DNA from: Oegoconia quadripuncta | Lineage: Eukaryota > Arthropoda > Insecta > Lepidoptera > Autostichidae | Length of the DNA: 64,000 nucleotides | Direction: 5' to 3' | NCBI GenBank assembly: GCA_949316235.1 | Contig: OX438750.1 | Coordinates: forward strand, 18,168,865-18,232,864 | Part shown: positions 11,410-23,120 of the stretch, piece by piece | Numbering within the stretch: the stretch's first letter is position 1 | Layout: each line of letters opens with the position of its first letter | Made by a program: the position numbers and the translations under genes | The notes under the pieces: generated by a model | The model's database searches: none | What the model was told of the DNA's origin: nothing | Seen by the model: only the letters and a program-made list of their open reading frames with translations

Positions 11410-14400
11410 TTTAATAAACTAAATTTACAAAAAGTTATAAATCACATCATTCAATGTTATTTTGTAGGGAAGTTTATATACCTGGAGACAGGTTTTTCGC
11501 CGACAAAAAATGGATCCTGCTATCCGCTAGCTTCTACTTCTGATTCCAGACTTCGCTCAGATATCCGAAGATCGAGCCTTATTGTTAACATAAGATACCA
11601 AAATGTTCGCGGTCTCAGAACAAAGCTCAAAGAATGGAGGCAGAACTTACTGCTGAAAGATAGTGACGTCATTGCGGTCACTGAATCAAATTTGGACTCT
11701 TCAATTGCTGATTCTGAGTTGGTGGACGGTCGCTGGAGTGTGTTTCGACGCGACCGGCGGCGCACTAATAGAGGTTACTCGCCGGGGGGAGGAGTCCTGA
11801 TCGCCATATGTTGCGATGCAGACCACACTTCATTTCGTCGTTGTGACCTTGAGTCAGAGTCTTGTGAAGATTTGTGGGTGTCATTATTGGTGAAAAAGTC
11901 GTTATTTAATATCTGTGTTGTGTATATTCCCCCTAAATCCGCTGATAGTGTTTATATGCATTTATTTCAAACCATTGAATCCAAAATAGAGAGTCTTAGT
12001 GGTATTGTGACTTTACTCGGCGATTTAAACTTAAATAGTGCTTCCAATAATATTTTGTGTTACTATTGTTATTTTTTAAGTGTATGTGGACTAAATGAGA
12101 TGAATGAGGTGAAGAATGTTTTTGGAGGTAAGCTTGATGTGGTTCTCGTTCGAGAGGGTGTTGGGTCTGACGGCGTGATTGTCAATCAAGGGGATAGCCT
12201 TGTTCCTCGAATAGATGCATATCATCCGCCGCTTGACATTACTATCTCATCCCATAATTCTTTGCAACCTAATCCAACTGAAAAACTTCTACCGAGTAAT
12301 GTAGACAGAGCCAATGATTGGAATTTTAAAAACGCAGATTTCAACCTTATGTACTCGTTGATTAGTCAGGCCTCCTGGAACAGTGTTCTCCAAGCATGCA
12401 GTGTGGATGATGCTGTGGATGCATTCTACATTGCAATGTTTGATATATTTGAGAAATGTGTTCCCAAAAAACGGAGAACTAAAACACCTAGCAGATGCTA
12501 CCCTGTCTGGTTTACAACGGATATCATACGTAATCTGAAATATAAAGCTGACCTCCATCGTGAGTGGAAGCAGACAAAGCAACAAAGCGTATATAAAACG
12601 TTCAGCATGCTTCGTAGGGATATTAAGAGACAAATATCACAGGCGTATGATCTACATGTGAAACAAATTGAGCGGAACATAAAATCCAAACCTCGGGCTT
12701 TCTGGCAACACATAAATAGTTTACGGTCTAAGAGTGGCTTTGAACCCCGGGTGACGCACGAAGGTCAAGATTTTGTGGGTCCTGAGGCAGCCAATGCCTT
12801 CGCAAGATTTTTCGCTAGCGTGTTTCTTCCGGATGTGCCGACTCTCAGTGTAGATGAAGCGAATGTTAGGGATGGTGCAACACACTCTCAATATGTGAAC
12901 ATTGACCGTATAAGGATTTCGGACATAGAAATGGCTGTAAAGAAACTCAAACCCAACAGCTCTATTGGTCCTGACGGGATTCCCCCCTATATACTCAAGG
13001 CCTGCGGAAACCATCTTATGCTTCCTCTCTGTTGTATATACAATCTTTCTATCAGCACCAGGATTTATCCCGCACTTTGGAAAATTTCACGTGTCACTCC
13101 TATTCCCAAGTCCGGTGACCTTCGTTCTGTTGAGAAATATCGACCGATAGCAGTTCTATCTTCGTTGGCTAAAACTTTCGAAACTATATTACATACTAAA
13201 ATTGTTGCCCAGGTGGAGCCCTACCTAACAAACTCACAGCACGGGTTTAGGAGTGGACGCTCTGTGGAAACCAATTTGCTAATCTTGGTGAGCGATATTT
13301 CCAGTAAGTTGGATAAAGGTACCCAAGTAGATGTCGTATACTTCGATTTTAGGAAAGCGTTCGATCGTGTTGACAATGATGTCCTTCTAAGAAAACTTAG
13401 CGCCATGGGCTTTGCGCCAGGGATCCTAACCTTTTTTGCTGATTATCTTCGCGATCGTAAGCAGTACGTGCGGCACGGTTGTTATATCTCAAGACCTTAC
13501 CACACCAGGTCTGGGGTGACTCAGGGTTCGATCCTCGGACCTCTGTTGTTTTCGCTCATGATTAATGATATGGAAGCGGAGCTTCGGCATTCTAAGTTGC
13601 TGCTGTACGCGGATGATGCTAAGTTGCTTCGTTCTGTGCGTGGTAATTCCGATTGCGTTCAGTTGCAAGAAGATATTGATGCGATTTTTCATTGGAGCTG
13701 CGCAAATGGGTTGGAGTTTAATGTTCACAAGTGCTTTGTGATGTCGTTCTCCCGTGCTTCCCAGCCAGTACGTTATGACTACCTCCTGGGTTCGGATCCC
13801 ATCTCACGCGTAGAAACCATTACGGATCTTGGTGTAATCTTCGATTCACAACTTACTTTCCATGAGCACATCACGGCGCTTGCAACTGACTCATTTCGTA
13901 GGCTTGGGTTTGTTCTCCGGAGCGCACGTGAATTGCGCGATACGCGTGTTGTGTCTCTCGTTTATAATGCCTTAGTCAGAAGTAAGCTTGAGACAGCGTT
14001 ACTAGTCTGGAATCCTTACCATAAGATATACACTTTACTCCTGGAAAAGGTACAGAAAGCATTTCTGCGGGCCCTTTACAAAAGGACGTTTGGATACTAT
14101 CCATTCATGTATCCCACAAAATTCTTGTTGGGCATGTTGAGTTACAACTCTTTGGAAACTAGGCGCAATTTTACCTTAATGGTTACAGTATGCCGCATTC
14201 TGCGTGGCGATATCGACTGTCCGGAGCTGATTAAGCAAGTTTGCCGACTTTTTGCACCCAATAACTACACGGGGGCTCGAGGTCACCGGTTGTTGGCGCT
14301 GCCGAACGTGCGCACAGTGGCCCACCAAAACTCTCCGCTCCTGCGCGGACTTCGCAGACTCAACGCCTTGTTGGAGCGAGACCAGGAGTGTGATGTGTTC

Positions 14401-14460
14401 GCTGGGAGTTGGCCGAGTGTTAGAAGGGCGTGTTTGCAGTGTTGTGAGATTGATGGATGA
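11410..14460 (+). CDS. Non-LTR retrotransposon ORF2: endonuclease plus reverse transcriptase
   Basis: An unbroken frame runs from just after an in-frame TAA at 11407-11409 to TGA at 14458-14460, about 1016 codons. The N-terminal half is an APE-type endonuclease: 'YQNVRGLRTK' near 11596, the 'VTESNL' glutamate, 'LLGDLNL' near 12016 and 'DAYHPPLD' near 12214. The reverse transcriptase follows, with 'YRPIAVLSSLAKTFE', 'YFDFRKAFDRVD' (first catalytic Asp), 'GVTQGSILGPLLF' and 'YADDAKLL' (13606, catalytic DD). A long C-terminal region follows with no RNase H motif that I can see. The protein would nick target DNA and reverse-transcribe its own RNA. No in-frame ATG precedes the endonuclease and no ORF1 is present, so the copy is 5'-truncated, although the RT is intact and the insertion may be young. 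Clade: Jockey/CR1 superclade, exact family not determined. Confidence 0.9.
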   Translation, partial: FNKLNLQKVINHIIQCYFVGKFIYLETGFSPTKNGSCYPLASTSDSRLRSDIRRSSLIVNIRYQNVRGLRTKLKEWRQNLLLKDSDVIAVTESNLDSSIADSELVDGRWSVFRRDRRRTNRGYSPGGGVLIAICCDADHTSFRRCDLESESCEDLWVSLLVKKSLFNICVVYIPPKSADSVYMHLFQTIESKIESLSGIVTLLGDLNLNSASNNILCYYCYFLSVCGLNEMNEVKNVFGGKLDVVLVREGVGSDGVIVNQGDSLVPRIDAYHPPLDITISSHNSLQPNPTEKLLPSNVDRANDWNFKNADFNLMYSLISQASWNSVLQACSVDDAVDAFYIAMFDIFEKCVPKKRRTKTPSRCYPVWFTTDIIRNLKYKADLHREWKQTKQQSVYKTFSMLRRDIKRQISQAYDLHVKQIERNIKSKPRAFWQHINSLRSKSGFEPRVTHEGQDFVGPEAANAFARFFASVFLPDVPTLSVDEANVRDGATHSQYVNIDRIRISDIEMAVKKLKPNSSIGPDGIPPYILKACGNHLMLPLCCIYNLSISTRIYPALWKISRVTPIPKSGDLRSVEKYRPIAVLSSLAKTFETILHTKIVAQVEPYLTNSQHGFRSGRSVETNLLILVSDISSKLDKGTQVDVVYFDFRKAFDRVDNDVLLRKLSAMGFAPGILTFFADYLRDRKQYVRHGCYISRPYHTRSGVTQGSILGPLLFSLMINDMEAELRHSKLLLYADDAKLLRSVRGNSDCVQLQEDIDAIFHWSCANGLEFNVHKCFVMSFSRASQPVRYDYLLGSDPISRVETITDLGVIFDSQLTFHEHITALATDSFRRLGFVLRSARELRDTRVVSLVYNALVRSKLETALLVWNPYHKIYTLLLEKVQKAFLRALYKRTFGYYPFMYPTKFLLGMLSYNSLETRRNFTLMVTVCRILRGDIDCPELIKQVCRLFAPNNYTGARGHRLLALPNVRTVAHQNSPLLRGLRRLNALLERDQECDVFAGSWPSVRRACLQCCEIDG

Positions 14461-14601
14461 TTGACCTAGATAAATAATTAAGAATAGCTATAAATTCTGG
14501 TAACTAATTTGTACTACCTAAGTAACTGTACAGTGCATTGGTAATTTTACTGTAATGCTGTATGTGAAAGACTGAATAAATAAATAAATAAATAAATAAA
14601 T
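14461..14601 (+). mobile_element. 3' UTR and (TAAA)n tail of the LINE
   Basis: A 140-bp trailer ends in a perfect run of AATAAATAAATA units, the usual 3' tail of this kind of LINE. It marks the right edge of the insertion. Confidence 0.8.
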
Positions 14602-14756
14602 ATAGTTTTCTTAGCATTTCATTAGAAATTGGAGAAAAAATACAGGTAAATTTAGATTTTTTTTAATTTAATTCGGTATATTTTAATAAAATTTAGGAAA
14701 AACCACATGAATACTCATATCTTGTAGATTACTACATATTTTTTTAGCCAAAAAAT

Positions 14757-14893
14757 GCTATTCTCCTACAACCTTCGGATCTTCAAGAGCAGAGTGAATA
14801 GGCATTTACTGGGATCGCGTGCTACATCTTCGATCTACCATCAGATTCCATTCCATTAGGTGAGATTGTGGTCAAAAGCGAATCCAGTCAATC
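14757..14893 (+). mobile_element. LINE C-terminal/3' UTR fragment
   Basis: Contains 'TCTTCAAGAGCAGAGTGAAT' (protein sense IFKSRVNRHL) and ends at 'GGTGAGATTGTGGTCAAA'. The same segment recurs at 58925-59045 and, reversed, at 37905-37965. It is the C-terminus plus 3' UTR of an otherwise missing non-LTR element. Confidence 0.65.
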
Positions 14894-15475
14894 ATAAAAA
14901 AAAATCCATAAAGCAATGAGACACAATCGAAGCTCGAATAATTTTTCTCTATGCATAGGTATCTATATACATGCGATCTATATACATATATATTTAATTT
15001 GTTTCTCACTTGAGCAATTATGTGATTAATACCTATCTGGATTAACTATAATTTAACGATATTACTATTAAGTACTGTTTAGAACCATCCCCACCAAGTG
15101 ATGAGTAAGGCGGCATTCTGCTATATGTACATTCAGGATGCAGCTTTTTTAACCCCTAAAAAGAGGCAATGCCAAATGGAAACATTGGAACCCCGTTTTC
15201 AAACCTTTTTCACCGAGTTTCAAGTATTATTCAGCAATTTCTCCCGAAAAAAGTACTTACTTACCGCATAATACAAAAACAAAGGGCTATCCCGTGAAAC
15301 CCACACTAGGTGGCCGACGCCGGCTCATTAAGGAGTCAGAAGGGTAAAAAGTCCTCCCTTGACCGTTGGGTTTTTTTGTAAAAAGGCTTAATTAGGCCTC
15401 ATGCGGCTGCCCTACAACCCCTGTAACTTTTAATAAATGTTCGAAGAGAACCGTACGTTAGTACGTACGTTGTTA

Positions 15476-15840
15476 TACCGGATGAGTATATTTAACGCAA
15501 CGTAAAAAGTAAGTGAAATGTAAGTGGTAAGTAAAAGGTAAGTGAAATAGAAGGTATTGGCATAGGTAGTTTAATTTTTTTTTCTTCAAAACCATTATCG
15601 AATAATTTGTTGTGTCATTTGACGGTCACGATTGTAGCCTTTCCGCGTAATTACATCAATAAATAAAATAAATTTCGCATGATAAGGAACCTTAACCCGC
15701 TAGTCGCATATCAATTTCCAGCCGGTGCGTGAGTCGATGATGGTTTTGAAAAATAAATATACTACCTATGCCAATAACTTTTATTTTACTTAGCTAATAT
15801 GCCCTATTTTTGTCCTTACGGTAAAAAAACTCATCCGGTA
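15476..15840. mobile_element. Mariner-like MITE with TA target duplication
   Basis: A 365-bp non-coding element bounded by TACCGGATGAGT and its reverse complement ACTCATCCGGTA, flanked by TA on both sides (15474-15475 and 15841-15842). Subterminal parts are also inverted ('TATTGGCATAGGTAGT' near the left, 'ACTACCTATGCCAATA' near the right), so it could fold back. A second copy lies at about 57655-57999. Confidence 0.75.
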
Positions 15841-15849
15841 TAAAGGCAG

Positions 15850-17340
15850 GTTGTCGCTAGAATATAATTGTATGCATACTTCATTTTAGTTTAGATAGAT
15901 GATAAACTTTTAAAGTTTTCGCAGGAAGAAAGTTTTCACATGTATGTTTTGTATAATATAACTCTGAATATGGGTTTCCCCATAAAATTCCAGAGCGACC
16001 TGTCTGCGGTCCTGCGTCCTATTTTCAGCGACCTTTATCAAGTCGTCTAATTATTAAATAGTTGTCATTAATAAAAATAATCGTTCGTCACTACGCTACG
16101 CAGACAGTTTTAAATGAATCATGACATTATTTATTAAATTTAAATTAAATTTGTAGACATTGATTTATCAATGTATTACATTAACTACTTATAACTATTT
16201 TCAATTTTAACTATTTTGTAATGAAATTGACATTTTAGTAAATTGTTTAAGATGGTCGTAGTATCAGAGGATTATACTAACTGTTTAATTACCACCTAAA
16301 TTATTGCATTATAATACAATCACCTTGCACTATATAATGTTCACCTTGTACTCGACCATATTTAAAGCTAATAAATATTTTCATTTAACAATAAAAGAAA
16401 AAAAATATATACACAACATTATTTTGTCTCCAGGACGTAGCGAAATTCGATACGCAGGATGTCTGTCGTTGTATTTCCGGGACTTACGATAATTAGTTAT
16501 CGACTACCTACCGACCATTTCCACTTCAGTTATCATTAAACGGATATGTTATATAAATTACTTAATGTCAGCCTTACGCGTCCTCATTGTTGGGGCACAG
16601 CCTCCTTTCTATAGGCCATGGCCAACACCCTGGCCCAGTGCAATATTATTAATTATACTGGTATGAAAACGGACAATATTCCTTCACGGATCTGTGACAG
16701 CATGAACCTGTGGCCTTGTCTATACAATCGAATTATCGCGGTAGCTTCGCGGGGCCAGTTTACACTGGTAGTGTTACGGTAGTCGTGCCATCGACTGTAC
16801 CAGTATCGGTCAAAGCAAGATGATTGCTTGCTAATCTGTCTTTTTTTATTACGTACCAATATAATGTAAATATCAATTGTACTTAGAATTTTAAGAACAT
16901 TTATACACAGTAGGTACAGGTGAGATAATGGTGAACTGATAACTGAACTATGATAACGCCTGTGCCTCAAGTTATCAATCGCATTCGAATCGAAATTAAC
17001 TTTTCGCAATAGATCTTTCGCATCTCTTGTCGTTATAAGTTTTAAGGCACAACTGATTTCAGGGCTATAGTTTTGGTGTACTTACTGATTTTATAATTAT
17101 TTGTTAGATTAAAGTAGCCAGATGTTCGGGATTTGTCTGGATTCTCCGAAAATTTCATAGGAGTTCGCATAATACATAAAGTTTATACCAAAGAGAGGAA
17201 TCGTATTGTCTTTGACTTAATTAAAGCTGAGCAAATAGTAAGACTGAACGTTGAATTAAATTATTAAAATTTTGATACTTTTCCAGTCTTTTAGAATCTA
17301 AATAATATTTCGTTTTTAAAAGTATATGTAGGTTTTAAGA
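15850..17340. other. AT-rich gene-free stretch
   Basis: No convincing gene. Bases 16590-16645 look, on the minus strand, like an RTE-type 3' tail ('GCACTGGGCCAGGGTG', 'GAGGCTGTGCCCCAAC'), related to the 3' part of the 5S-SINE at 27161. The 118-codon minus frame at 16653-17009 has no recognisable motif. Confidence 0.45.
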
Positions 17341-17362
17341 AGAAAACTTAAAAGTTTGATTC

Positions 17363-18205
17363 ATGAAATTTAGTTCTCGAGATAAGACGTATATAAACGA
17401 CGTAAGCAGGCGCATGCATTACACCTTTCACTCTCTTAAGCGACTTCAGAACTTCCTTCCTTTAAAAACTAAAATTATGCTTTCACAAACCCTTCTTCTC
17501 CCCATACTAGACTACGCTGATGTATGCTACTTGGATGTGACTGAGGAGTTGCTAAATAAGCTTGAGCGCCTACAAAATCTTGCCATTCATTTCATTTTCG
17601 GATTACGTAAATATGACCATGTATCTGCGTTTCGCGCTCAGCTAAAATGGCTCCCCATCCGACTTCGGCGCAATGTGCACATCCTCTCCTTCCTATATAA
17701 CATCCTCAAAAATCCCAACTCTCCTGATTATCTGAGTTCCCGCTTTAATTTACTCCCCCCTCCTGATGTTCCTAGGCGATCCTGCATTACAAAAACACTT
17801 GCCTGTCCTAGAGCCACCACAAACTTTCTTTTTCACTCCTTTAGTGTTCAAGCAGCCATGATGTGGAATAAACTGCCAAAATTAATTCAGGACAGCCCTT
17901 CAATTGCAGTATTTAAGAAAAGGCTAAAATTATGTTATGTATATATTTTGCAGTAGGTATATGTAATATATTTAGTGTAAGTTTATTATTCAGTTATCTT
18001 TTCTTTTTTTATTTGTTTTATTATTCGTTATAGGATTTTTTCTTTTGCACACAATTTACTGCTAAACCCCAAATTTACTAAGTTTCCTATTTCAATGCTC
18101 AGGTTAGCTGGAAGAGATCTCTTAAAGAGATAAGTCCACCTTTGTACGTGACCTATTGTTTGTACTCTGTTATTGTAATATTTTGGTGCAATAAAGAATA
18201 TATAA
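17363..18205 (+). pseudogene. 5'-truncated LINE: RT C-terminal region and 3' UTR
   Basis: An open frame of 197 codons (17363-17956) matches the region downstream of the RT catalytic core in Jockey/CR1-type elements: 'VSRRMHYTFHSLKRLQNFLP', 'LLPILDYADVCYLDV', 'RLQNLAIHFIFGLR' and 'FSVQAAMMWNKLP'. It is followed by the matching 3' UTR ('AGCTGGAAGAGATCTCTTAA', 'GATAAGTCCACCTTTGTAC') and ends at 'GGTGCAATAAAGAATAT'. The catalytic YADD and the endonuclease are missing. Homology appears to begin near 17380, the likely truncation point. Confidence 0.88.
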
Positions 18206-18351
18206 GAAGCCCAAAATTTCGACAATTTGGAATACTATCTAAATTTAACGGTTTTCCGGTTGCGGAACCCTATGCGTGATACTTTAAGCGACTTTACTTT
18301 TCATAATAATACAATCCTAAAAATCATTTGACTGGTGTCGCCACGTTGAGT

Positions 18352-18490
18352 CAATCAATCAATCAATTAATCAAACAAATACGCTTTATTGTTTAAATAA
18401 GGAAGGTACATTTAAATATCTTATAGAAACCACAAATTAGGCGGCCTTATCGCTAATAGTGATCTCTTCCAGGCAAACCTGTCATTACGG
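18352..18490 (-). mobile_element. LINE 3' UTR fragment, reverse orientation
   Basis: On the minus strand: 'TGGAAGAGATCACTATTAGC', 'GATAAGGCCGCCTAATTTG', an AATAAAGCGTATTTG tail, then an ATTG-type run. It lies about 45 bp from a plus-strand copy of a related 3' end (18535-18656), forming an inverted pair. Confidence 0.7.
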
Positions 18491-18534
18491 AATTCAATAC
18501 GAGTAATTAAGTGGATTAGCACAAATAATTTCCT

Positions 18535-18656
18535 AATTGTTAAGTACATCTTGCTTTTAGTGATAAGGTCGCCAAATTGTACATTCCATCTTACCACTTT
18601 TCTGAAACTGTATTTTCTTTTCTGTTGTGCAATAAAGTGTATTTGTATTGTATTGT
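18535..18656 (+). mobile_element. LINE 3' end
   Basis: 'GTGATAAGGTCGCC', then 'TTTTCTGAAACTGTATTTTC', then 'TTGTGCAATAAAGTGTATTT' and a GTATT-type tail. It is shared with 47235-47316, 51154-51212 and the reverse of 11297-11402. Confidence 0.75.
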
Positions 18657-18923
18657 ACATCTGAAAGTTGTGCATATTGAAATGAAAAAGTGTGGCACGG
18701 TGTAAGAAGCTTGAAATGTATCACCAATTGCAATATAAATGGCATGTATGGATAATGCTTTGAAGCTTCATTCGGTCCAAAGGTTTCGTTACTAATGATC
18801 AATAGCTGTGTGTGTGTTTGAAAGGTATATTGTCATCTTTACAGCAAGAGCCTAGGTCCAGCAATATCAAAGACCTTCTATTAACTATATGGTTGTTGTA
18901 CTTAAAATGGAAACAATAAAATA

Positions 18924-19287
18924 CCAGAACATGTATTGAGTTTAACAGAGCAGAAATTTAAACGCCACATTAAAGAAACTCTGTGTAAGAAGGGTTATTA
19001 CAGGATAGATGATTATTTAGGCGATAAGGAGGTCTGGTGTTAGCTGGTCGTTATGTTAATTGCTATTGTTTTGTAATATGTAATATTAAAATGTAATATT
19101 ATTGTAAAGATGGAAACAAATTGAAAAGATGTGTTGTTGCGGAGTTTCTTGTCGCTTCTTCTCCCTAACCATAACACCTTGCGAAGCGATGTAGTTTAAA
19201 AAAAAATAATAACATGTTGACTTTCAATAAGTGATATTTTTGTATCCTACATTGAATAAAATATTTTTGATTTTGATTTTGATTTTG
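18924..19287 (+). pseudogene. LINE C-terminus, 3' UTR and (TTTTGA)n tail
   Basis: A 39-codon frame up to TAG at 19041-19043 gives the typical last residues of one LINE group: 'PEHVLSLTEQKFKRHI', 'KKGYYRIDDYLGDKEVW'. A 3' UTR and a TTTTGA repeat tail (19268-19287) follow. The related end at 53165-53475 lies on the minus strand. Everything upstream is lost. Confidence 0.8.
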
Positions 19288-19289
19288 GA

Positions 19290-20980
19290 ATGTAATTGAA
19301 ATATACAACATGGTCCTGGTTAGCCTCAGGGAGAGAAACTTGTGAAAAAATTATCATCATTATTACAGGATGGCTTCACGAAGATGCAGGTGATAATAAT
19401 AGTGGTAATTTATAATAAAGAAAGCTTGACATTTTTTTAAAACATCAAGGTATAATTATAAAACTGGACATATAACGACATGTGCAAATGGGCATGCTTC
19501 ATCGGAGGGGTTGATATGACAGCGTAGTTAAAGTACTAGTACAATTGTCACGTGTCAACTGTCAAGCGCCATCAATGCCATACGTAATTACAATGACATC
19601 AACTATAGGTAAAGTTTTCTGTCCTGATTTACCTCTACTCTAGGTGTAATTTAGGGGAATATTTCCCAAGTACGAGTACCACCGTCATTGGGAGCATCAG
19701 GAGCGTGCCGCCCTCGTGGGAAAGTATTAACTAACTCGAATCAATGCACACCCTGTATTCCTGAATATAGTTCAGATTACAACGTCCGATAGTATTGCAT
19801 GTAATCGCCCATTGTATTATGGTCTTCGGGCATTTCTGTTTTTAAATGCGTCACATATTTTTATGATACGTTAGAGCCCAATCATAGCGGAGGAATAAGG
19901 ACAAACCACATGTTTGGAGAGGTCATGGTAAGTTGGTTAGTGATTAGAATTCCTTTCGAAGTTATTAGGAACTGATTAAGAACGTGAGTTGCTTTATTTT
20001 CCTTTAAATTTCATCCCCATTTCATAGCGGTACTTAATATCTTGGATAATCTCACTTACAGATAAATATATATTATAAGCCCTATAAATATTGCCAATGG
20101 ATTTAAATTGACATTCAACAAATTATTATCGTAGCTTACGCAGAAATAAATCCTTGAAATTTGAACAATGACGTTTACTTTAAAGAAGAACACAAAATTA
20201 TAGTTTAGGTGGTAAAATTACTTAAAATTAAGAAGACTTTTCTTGAAGCAGATTTATTACAAATATTACAAATGTGGAAAAAATTATTAAATAAAAATGC
20301 CTCTCTTTTCCTAACAGAATGTATTCTGGCAAGGCCGGAAACCGAATTATTTTGCTATTCTGTTGTTGCCATTTGCATTTTTTCTGCGTTAGTGGTCTGC
20401 ATCTCATCAGTCATCACAATAAAAAAAATTGCCTACATTTTATAAAATTATGCACGTTCGGAACCATAGGATATTCACATGCATCACACACTTGACGAAC
20501 TTTATATCAATGAACGATGCTTTTACCTATCAGCGCTATCTGTGCGCCTCGTGCACAATGAAGGATCATCCCGTAATGCGGACCAAAAAAAACCGGCATT
20601 GTCGATTTTTTCCCCACACTACTCCGGCTTATTGTTGCGCTGTTTAATTTTATGGGACTTTTTAGGCAAATGATACGGTTTTATCTTTGTGAATCTCTAG
20701 ATTGAGAGATAACTCTACCAGTACCTAAATATAGGGATTGGTTTCATGGTGAGTGTAGATTTGTTTATGAGATTGTGCAGTTCTGAATGGGTGCGGTGCA
20801 TAATCGTGTACCTGTGATGTGCAATTCTCGTTTATGGTTTTTTGATGGTAATATTAGTCGGATCAAGGGGAATTTGATACATGACTATAGGACTTCACCC
20901 TCAGCAGGGTAAATGGAATAATGTTATGTGATAGCTTTTATTGTAAAATAAAAATTTACTCATAAACATTATTTATATAT
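19290..20980. other. Gene-free stretch
   Basis: AT-rich. No open frame carries a family motif (frames at 20209-20445 and 20429-20673 are short and unrecognised). No repeat boundary is obvious. Confidence 0.45.
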
Positions 20981-20984
20981 TTAA

Positions 20985-21120
20985 TACTTTATTGCATATA
21001 ACTAAACACATTAAACAAAACAAAGATAAAGCAGGGCAATATTAAACATATACAAAGACGAGGTTATCTCTATAAGAGATTACTTCCAGCAAACCTCAGC
21101 AAGAAGACAATTGAGGAGCA
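20985..21120 (-). mobile_element. LINE 3' UTR fragment, reverse orientation
   Basis: On the minus strand: 'GAGGTTTGCTGGAAGTAATC', 'GATAACCTCGTCTTTGTA', ending in a GCAATAAAGT tail. It is the same 3' UTR type that follows the truncated LINE at 17363-18205. Confidence 0.7.
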
Positions 21121-21796
21121 GGTAACTTAAAAGTAGACAGAGAGTATACTTACAAAAACAGAAGCTTAACGATTATACACAAACATAGAACTGATAAAAA
21201 AAATAACATAAATGTCGACAACAATCCCATAATTCTTATGTAAGTTGTTGTTTTAATAGAAATAAATACACTACTTATTAGGTCCTTATCTATGAAATAG
21301 GCGTTGTGTGTGAAGAATTTCATTAAGGCTATTTTCTCCATACAAACATTTTTGATTTTTTTTTGGAAACGGCAAATCCAAATTTACCTAAACTTTGTGT
21401 GTATTATCGGATAACATTAAGTATAGGCAGCGTTAACTTTTAAAAGTTACCGCTTTATAAAAGTTTCAGCGAATCTAAGAAATGGTTATGGGACGTACAT
21501 GAAAAGAGCTCTGATCAATTTTTTTTTATTATATGATTTAGCCCAGAAATTAAAAAATATTTCATGTGAAACCTTGAAATAATACCTATTCCCTTTTCCA
21601 AATAAAAAACAAATTTGGATATAACTTTGAAAATCGCAGGAATTGGTATTAACGAAGAAAAAATACTCCAATTTCATAGGTAAAGACTCAATATATTATC
21701 TTACTACTTACTATTGCCAATCGTCATGCTATTCAGACGTCATTTCTGATCGTTTGAATTGTATTAATAACTCCGTCAATTAACTAAATGTAATTA

Positions 21797-22190
21797 ATAT
21801 AAAGTTTGGACGTGTGTGCTCAATCACGGCGAAACGGATGATCGGATTTGGATAAAATTTGGTACATAGATAGAACATACCCTGGGTTTTAACCAAAAAC
21901 GTTCCGTTCGAACGGTAAACCCGTTGTAAAATAGCGCGATTGGTACCCTGTTATAATTACCAAAGCTTTAGCTGAGCTTTAGTATTGCTATAAGAAGTCG
22001 ATTAAAAGTTTCATAAGGCACTGTCACCTTACGAAATGTGAAAATATGAATAACTTATGCCGCGGGAACTACTAACGTTATCAGGTTAAAAATCATCATA
22101 TGTTAAAACAATGATGATTTTTAACCTGAACATGAAAAATCATCATATGTTAAACGGAACGTTTTTGGTTTTGGTTTAGCTTTAGTTAAG
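21797..22190. mobile_element. Non-autonomous Helitron-like fragments, partly inverted
   Basis: Bases 21800-21885 match the 5' half of the short Helitrons at 61599-62031 ('GCTCAATCACGGCGAAACGG', 'ATACCCTGGGTT'). Bases 22060-22135 match the reversed middle part ('GCCGCGGGAACTACTAACG'). 'AACCAAAAACGTTCCG' (21889) is mirrored by 'CGGAACGTTTTTGGTT' (22156). 'AAAAATCATCATATG' also occurs in both orientations at 22088-22150. This is a rearranged foldback remnant. Confidence 0.5.
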
Positions 22191-22199
22191 CTGGGATTA

Positions 22200-22930
22200 A
22201 AAATGGTATAGCGCTTTTTTTTGTGAACGATTATGTCGTTGACGTTACTAAAGTAAAACCAAACCCAAAATGTTTAGAGCTAACTACGAGTATTAAAAAA
22301 CACTAGACTAGAAATATGCTTAGCTCGATCGTCCCCCTGACTCTTACATGTTTCCTCGCACCTAAACATGGCTAATAATTTCGTATGAAAGCTGGCTATA
22401 ATCGGTCTGCTACTAACTATCCATATGGTTGTAACGTTGTTGACGTGATTAAGTTAATAAAATTGAATAATAAATTAATTGTTCTCCTTTTGTTATTTAA
22501 AACCAATTTGATCATTTCGTAATTAGAGTATTTGCATGTCTCAGCGAAATTACTTTACGGTTAAATAAACAGATCAAATGTCTGCGAATCTTGATATTGT
22601 TTACGATCGGCTTCACAAAGGACAATAATAAGAGACCCATAAAGCCGCTGCCACATCGGCGGCGTATCTGAACGATCGGCGGGAGTCAATGGAGGTTATT
22701 TACATAGCAATAAGGCGAGATAGCGCGTCCCGATCGCACCTTATCTCTGTTATTGCCTGTGTGCCCGCGGCTTATGGTTGGAAGGAAAATGAACTGGGGC
22801 GGGCGAGACATAAAGACTTTTTAAACAAGCTTCTTATTCGCTGGGATATCGAAACTTTGGGGAGACGTGGCAGAGATTGAATGCGAGAAATCATCATACT
22901 GGTATTGTTTTCAACATTTTTATTTTTCTT
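22200..22930. other. Gene-free stretch with one GC-richer island
   Basis: AT-rich, with a GC-richer segment at about 22620-22870 (CGGCGGCGTATCTGAACG, GTGTGCCCGCGGC). The frames over it have no recognisable motif. It may be regulatory. Confidence 0.35.
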
Positions 22931-22933
22931 TTT

Positions 22934-23115
22934 ACGCGCAACGATTTAACGCTTGGCCTCAATCACACCTGATGTTAAGTGTAGATGAGGCTGAAGGTAG
23001 AACCACCCTCCAAGCCGGGAACCGAAACCTCCAAATTGGGAGACTGTTCGTCTTATCTCAAACAGTCAGAACACAACAGTGCTATGTTATTTTTAGCTTG
23101 GTGGTAAAAAAAAAC
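22934..23115 (-). repeat. SINE-B body, reverse orientation, head missing
   Basis: Reverse copy of the SINE-B 3' body ('GGCCTCAATCACACCTGATG' here, on the plus strand). It lies directly before a complete forward SINE-B at 23121, so the two make an inverted pair separated by only a few bases. Confidence 0.8.
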
Positions 23116-23120
23116 GGAAT

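Noticed and set aside
12289..13014. Minus-strand frames of 71-114 codons inside the LINE
   Set aside because: Shadows of the plus-strand endonuclease/RT coding sequence.
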